A stretch of 64,000 nt of DNA from contig DKDJ01000008.1 of the NCBI GenBank assembly GCA_002451795.1, positions 1 to 64,000 on the forward strand, in the 5' to 3' direction. How positions within the stretch are numbered: position 1 is the stretch's first letter; each line of letters starts with the position of its first letter. A program made the position numbers and the translations under genes. The DNA is from Bacteroidales bacterium UBA6851. GTDB lineage: Bacteria; Bacteroidota; Bacteroidia; Bacteroidales; UBA932. Positions 61,606-64,000 of the stretch are shown here, one piece after another. The notes beneath the pieces are model-generated. The model did not search any database and had not been told where the DNA came from. It saw only the letters and a program-made list of their open reading frames with translations.

Positions 61606-62898
61606 TTATTCTTGATTGTCTGTTTGGTTGACTTCAGCTATTGTCTCTTTCAAAAGGCTCAGAATATGCGCATCAAGACCTTCCCTACCAGTTTCCTTAA
61701 GAAAGAGTTCTGCCACCGAATATGGAGTCATTCTGCTCAGTTCTGCCGTGCTAATCTTGACATCCGGCATCATACCGTCGCCATATACCCCAGCCTTCTT
61801 CACACGATTGACCAGACAGAATTTCGCCCGAAGATGGCATTTTTCAGGAATCTTTGCCGCAATATCCTTGGCCTCCATAGGGATGGTGCCGTCGTCTGTC
61901 ACATTTAGTCTCACGTAGCACTCCAATTTCGGATCAAGTCGCTCAAACTCCTGCATTGCTTCCTCCCATGGCAGGGAAACAACTTCTCCCCTTTTCCTGC
62001 AAGTCCGCTCAGGAATCGTAATAATCGGCATGGCATTAACAATTTCCAGCGCCTCAATCTCCGGCTTCGCACCATGCGCATCTATGGTTACCAGAGAAAC
62101 GCTATGCCGGAAATCTTCATCGAAAGACACGGGAAGTGGGGAGCCGCAATATCGTATTCTATCAGAAATGTCTTGCGGGCAATGTATATGTCCAAGCGCA
62201 ACATAGTCATATCCATGGCCGAAAGCGTCCACACTTATCATATCAATACCGCCAATGATGTCCAAGTCCTGCCCGATAGCATCAGGATTCTCGCCGCCAG
62301 GGCGTTTAATAGCTGTGTGTGCCATAACCACTACTGGAAGATGGTCTTTATTCCTTCTTACAACTTCTTCAAGAAGAAGTGACATGAACTCTTTCTGTCT
62401 ATCTGCACGAGGCAGTCCTTCCTTGACAGACGGGAAATTACCAGGATAGCAATGAGGAATGGCAACAATAAAGCCCACTAACGTTCCGTCTTTTTCAACG
62501 GTATGGATATGACGTCTAAAAAGTTCCTGATGATATACATCACCGCCCTCGCCCTCAAGTATATTCCGTTTTATTGAAGCAACAATCGAAACACCTACCA
62601 TATTCCAAAGAGGGTCATTTATCTCTATCTTGTTGCTGTCATGATTGCCGGCAATCAATATTATTTTCATCGAGGGAGCAATCTGATGGACTTTCAGCAG
62701 ATGCTGCATCAGCATTTCTTGTGCATACGACTGAGGAGAAGCCGTATGATAAACATCTCCACAAATGATGTACGCATCGGGCTTGCGTTCAGAAACGATC
62801 GACTCAATCTGTCTAAGACAGTCCGACTGCTCCCTAGTTCTGTCATATGTATGAAACGTGTGGCCCAAATGCAGGTCTGAAGTATGAAGGATTAACAT
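61606..62898 (-). CDS. sbcD: Exonuclease subunit SbcD
   Basis: A 430-residue Mre11-type nuclease. Metallophosphoesterase motifs are HTSDLHLGH at the N-terminus, ICGDVYHTA, LIAGNHDSNK, VVMAHTAIK and LGHIHCPQ. It forms the nuclease core with SbcC and shares its transcript. A -7 box (62935-62942) lies 37 bases upstream. The ordering sbcD then sbcC is the usual one. Confidence 0.95.
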   Translation of the reverse strand: MLILHTSDLHLGHTFHTYDRTREQSDCLRQIESIVSERKPDAYIICGDVYHTASPQSYAQEMLMQHLLKVHQIAPSMKIILIAGNHDSNKIEINDPLWNMVGVSIVASIKRNILEGEGGDVYHQELFRRHIHTVEKDGTLVGFIVAIPHCYPGNFPSVKEGLPRADRQKEFMSLLLEEVVRRNKDHLPVVVMAHTAIKRPGGENPDAIGQDLDIIGGIDMISVDAFGHGYDYVALGHIHCPQDISDRIRYCGSPLPVSFDEDFRHSVSLVTIDAHGAKPEIEALEIVNAMPIITIPERTCRKRGEVVSLPWEEAMQEFERLDPKLECYVRLNVTDDGTIPMEAKDIAAKIPEKCHLRAKFCLVNRVKKAGVYGDGMMPDVKISTAELSRMTPYSVAELFLKETGREGLDAHILSLLKETIAEVNQTDNQE

Positions 62899-62934
62899 GT
62901 CGAAACACTATTTTTCCACAATTCATCTTTTTTG

Positions 62935-62942
62935 CAAAAATA
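62935..62942 (-). promoter_or_regulatory. -7 box upstream of sbcD
   Basis: The minus strand reads TATTTTTG, matching TAnnTTTG, 37 bases before the sbcD ATG at 62898. No -33 match at the normal spacing. Confidence 0.4.
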
Positions 62943-62990
62943 GAATAATGATTTGACAACTTATGTCAATACTATCACAAAAAGTAAAAA

Positions 62991-63017
62991 AGGCTGACTA
63001 ATCAGATTAGTCAGCCT
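62991..63017 (-). terminator. Terminator after the GH43 gene
   Basis: Perfect 12-base stem AGGCTGACTAAT (62991-63002) and ATTAGTCAGCCT (63006-63017) with a 3-base loop. On the minus strand it is followed by a T-run. The core GGCTGACTA is the same as in the hairpin at 38814-38843. Confidence 0.8.
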
Positions 63018-63043
63018 CTCTTATTCGAGCGATCCAGAACGAA

Positions 63044-64000
63044 CTATTCGTCTATTCCATCTATAGTCTGGATAGTACCATCCTCATTGTACTTGAGTTC
63101 GCACACTTTAAGACTGCGAAGACAATTGACTCCATTTGAAGGTACACTGTCGTGATGGAAAAGCCACCACTTGCCCTCAAACTCAACGATGCTATGATGA
63201 GTAGTCCAGCCAACTACTGGAGTAAGTATCTTTCCCTTGTAGGTAAATGGTCCATAAGGGTTGTCACCAATGGCGTAGCAGATGCAGTGTGTATCACCAG
63301 TAGAGTAGCTGAAATAGTACTTTCCGTTGTATTTGTGCAGCCAGCTGGCCTCGAAGAACCTACGCTCGTTATCACCAGCAAGAAGAGGCTGACCGTTCTC
63401 ATCAAGAATAACCACATCGCGAGGGTCCTCGGCGAACTGCAGCATGTCAGAAGAGAGTTTTGCAACCTTGGCGCAAAGAGCAGGCTCATCATCTTTTGGA
63501 AGTGTAGAACCAGTATCAAGCGCTTTGTTGTCACGATATCTCTGAAGCTGACCGCCCCAGATACCACCGAAATAGAAATAATACTCTCCATTCTCCTCAT
63601 ACACACATACATCGATGGAGTAGCTTCCGCGCATAGGATCCGGTTGAGGGATGAATGGTCCGCAAGGATTGTCAGCAATAGCGACACCAAAATGGAACAC
63701 ATCGTTCTTATCCTTCATAGGGAAGTACAGATAGTATTTTCCGCCTTTACGGGCAACATCGCAATCCCAAAGCTGACGTCCGTGCCATGCAATGTCTTCA
63801 CGCTTGAGAACCACTCCGCTATCCTTTACAGGGGAAGTCATAGGATCTTTACCCTCAAGCGTAAGCACATGGTAGTCCTTCATGTCATATTCAGCACCGA
63901 AATCATCATCAGGGATTCCTGACTCCCAGTCATGAGAAGGATAGATATAGAGTTTACCGTCGAAAACATGTACCGACGGATCGGCCATATAGTCAGAAGG
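63044..64000 (-). CDS. GH43 family glycosidase, 5' end outside the window
   Basis: The visible 318 residues belong to a glycoside hydrolase family 43 five-bladed propeller. The general base is in MADPSVHVFDG, the pKa-tuning Asp in GSYSIDVCVYE, and the acid Glu in RRFFEASWLHKY. The family hydrolyses beta-xylosidic or alpha-arabinofuranosidic bonds of plant hemicellulose. The reading frame continues upstream of the first internal ATG (63988) to the window edge, with SDY before it, so the start is missing. The C-terminus is intact and a terminator follows. Confidence 0.85.
   Translation of the reverse strand, partial: PSDYMADPSVHVFDGKLYIYPSHDWESGIPDDDFGAEYDMKDYHVLTLEGKDPMTSPVKDSGVVLKREDIAWHGRQLWDCDVARKGGKYYLYFPMKDKNDVFHFGVAIADNPCGPFIPQPDPMRGSYSIDVCVYEENGEYYFYFGGIWGGQLQRYRDNKALDTGSTLPKDDEPALCAKVAKLSSDMLQFAEDPRDVVILDENGQPLLAGDNERRFFEASWLHKYNGKYYFSYSTGDTHCICYAIGDNPYGPFTYKGKILTPVVGWTTHHSIVEFEGKWWLFHHDSVPSNGVNCLRSLKVCELKYNEDGTIQTIDGIDE

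Noticed and set aside
1..64000. CRISPR arrays, insertion sequences, prophage or integrase genes
   Set aside because: No regularly spaced repeats, transposase, integrase, capsid or tail genes are seen; apart from the left edge the window reads as core chromosome.

Overview
The window looks like chromosomal DNA of a member of the Bacteroidales (Bacteroidota), probably host- or gut-associated. Evidence: many intergenic regions carry the Bacteroidota -7 promoter box TAnnTTTG; Shine-Dalgarno sites are largely missing; and the family content is typical of the group (DUF4252 proteins, DPP-type exopeptidases, sialate O-acetylesterase, GH43, an M16 lipoprotein, tandem CE1-like esterases, a sphingolipid-type oxoamine synthase). 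The genus cannot be fixed from what is visible. I see no CRISPR array, rRNA, insertion sequence or prophage.

Layout. 1-1.8 kb: an AT-rich accessory piece with a frameshifted NlpC/P60-type hydrolase overlapped by a secreted protein, a possible effector/immunity pair. 1.8-12.8 kb (minus): outer-membrane beta-barrel and TPR genes, then gyrB, an oxoamine synthase, a 7TM-HD phosphodiesterase and a trigger factor lacking the PPIase domain. 12.9-17.1 kb: ftsE-nth, phosphoglucomutase and a THUMP-like methyltransferase. 17.2-22.7 kb (minus): a four-gene ATGA-coupled operon (HAMP protein, TrkH, RecD2-like helicase, DPP4-like peptidase). 22.8-29.3 kb (plus): ROK, ABC-F, DUF853 ATPase, M23 lipoprotein and TrmO. 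29.3-34.8 kb (minus): unknown gene-gcvT-gcvH-gcvPA-gcvPB-M15-like gene, a complete glycine cleavage operon apart from the L-protein. 34.9-43.3 kb: ureohydrolase, MBL lipoprotein, tandem esterase, beta-propeller lipoprotein, AAE-family transporter and a DPP3-like protein with a lost zinc ligand. 43.4-46.5 kb (minus): DUF4252, ECF sigma factor, putative anti-sigma factor, DUF4252 and an AI-2E-type permease. 46.6-55.6 kb: pncB, outer-membrane protein, sialate esterase plus serine hydrolase, lipocalin and M16 protease. 55.7-58.4 kb: a MacB/FtsX-type permease with a candidate sigma-54 promoter and upstream palindrome. 58.4-64 kb: tRNA-Leu(TAG), sbcC, sbcD and a partial GH43.

Most genes are conserved household or envelope functions. 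The points worth most attention are the DPP3-like protein with HEVAH changed to REVAH, the sigma-54/enhancer-like architecture upstream of the permease, the interrupted NlpC/P60 plus secreted partner at the left edge, the DUF4252/sigma/anti-sigma module, the HAMP-TrkH coupled pair, the trimmed trigger factor, and several -7 boxes that sit almost on the start codon and suggest leaderless mRNAs.
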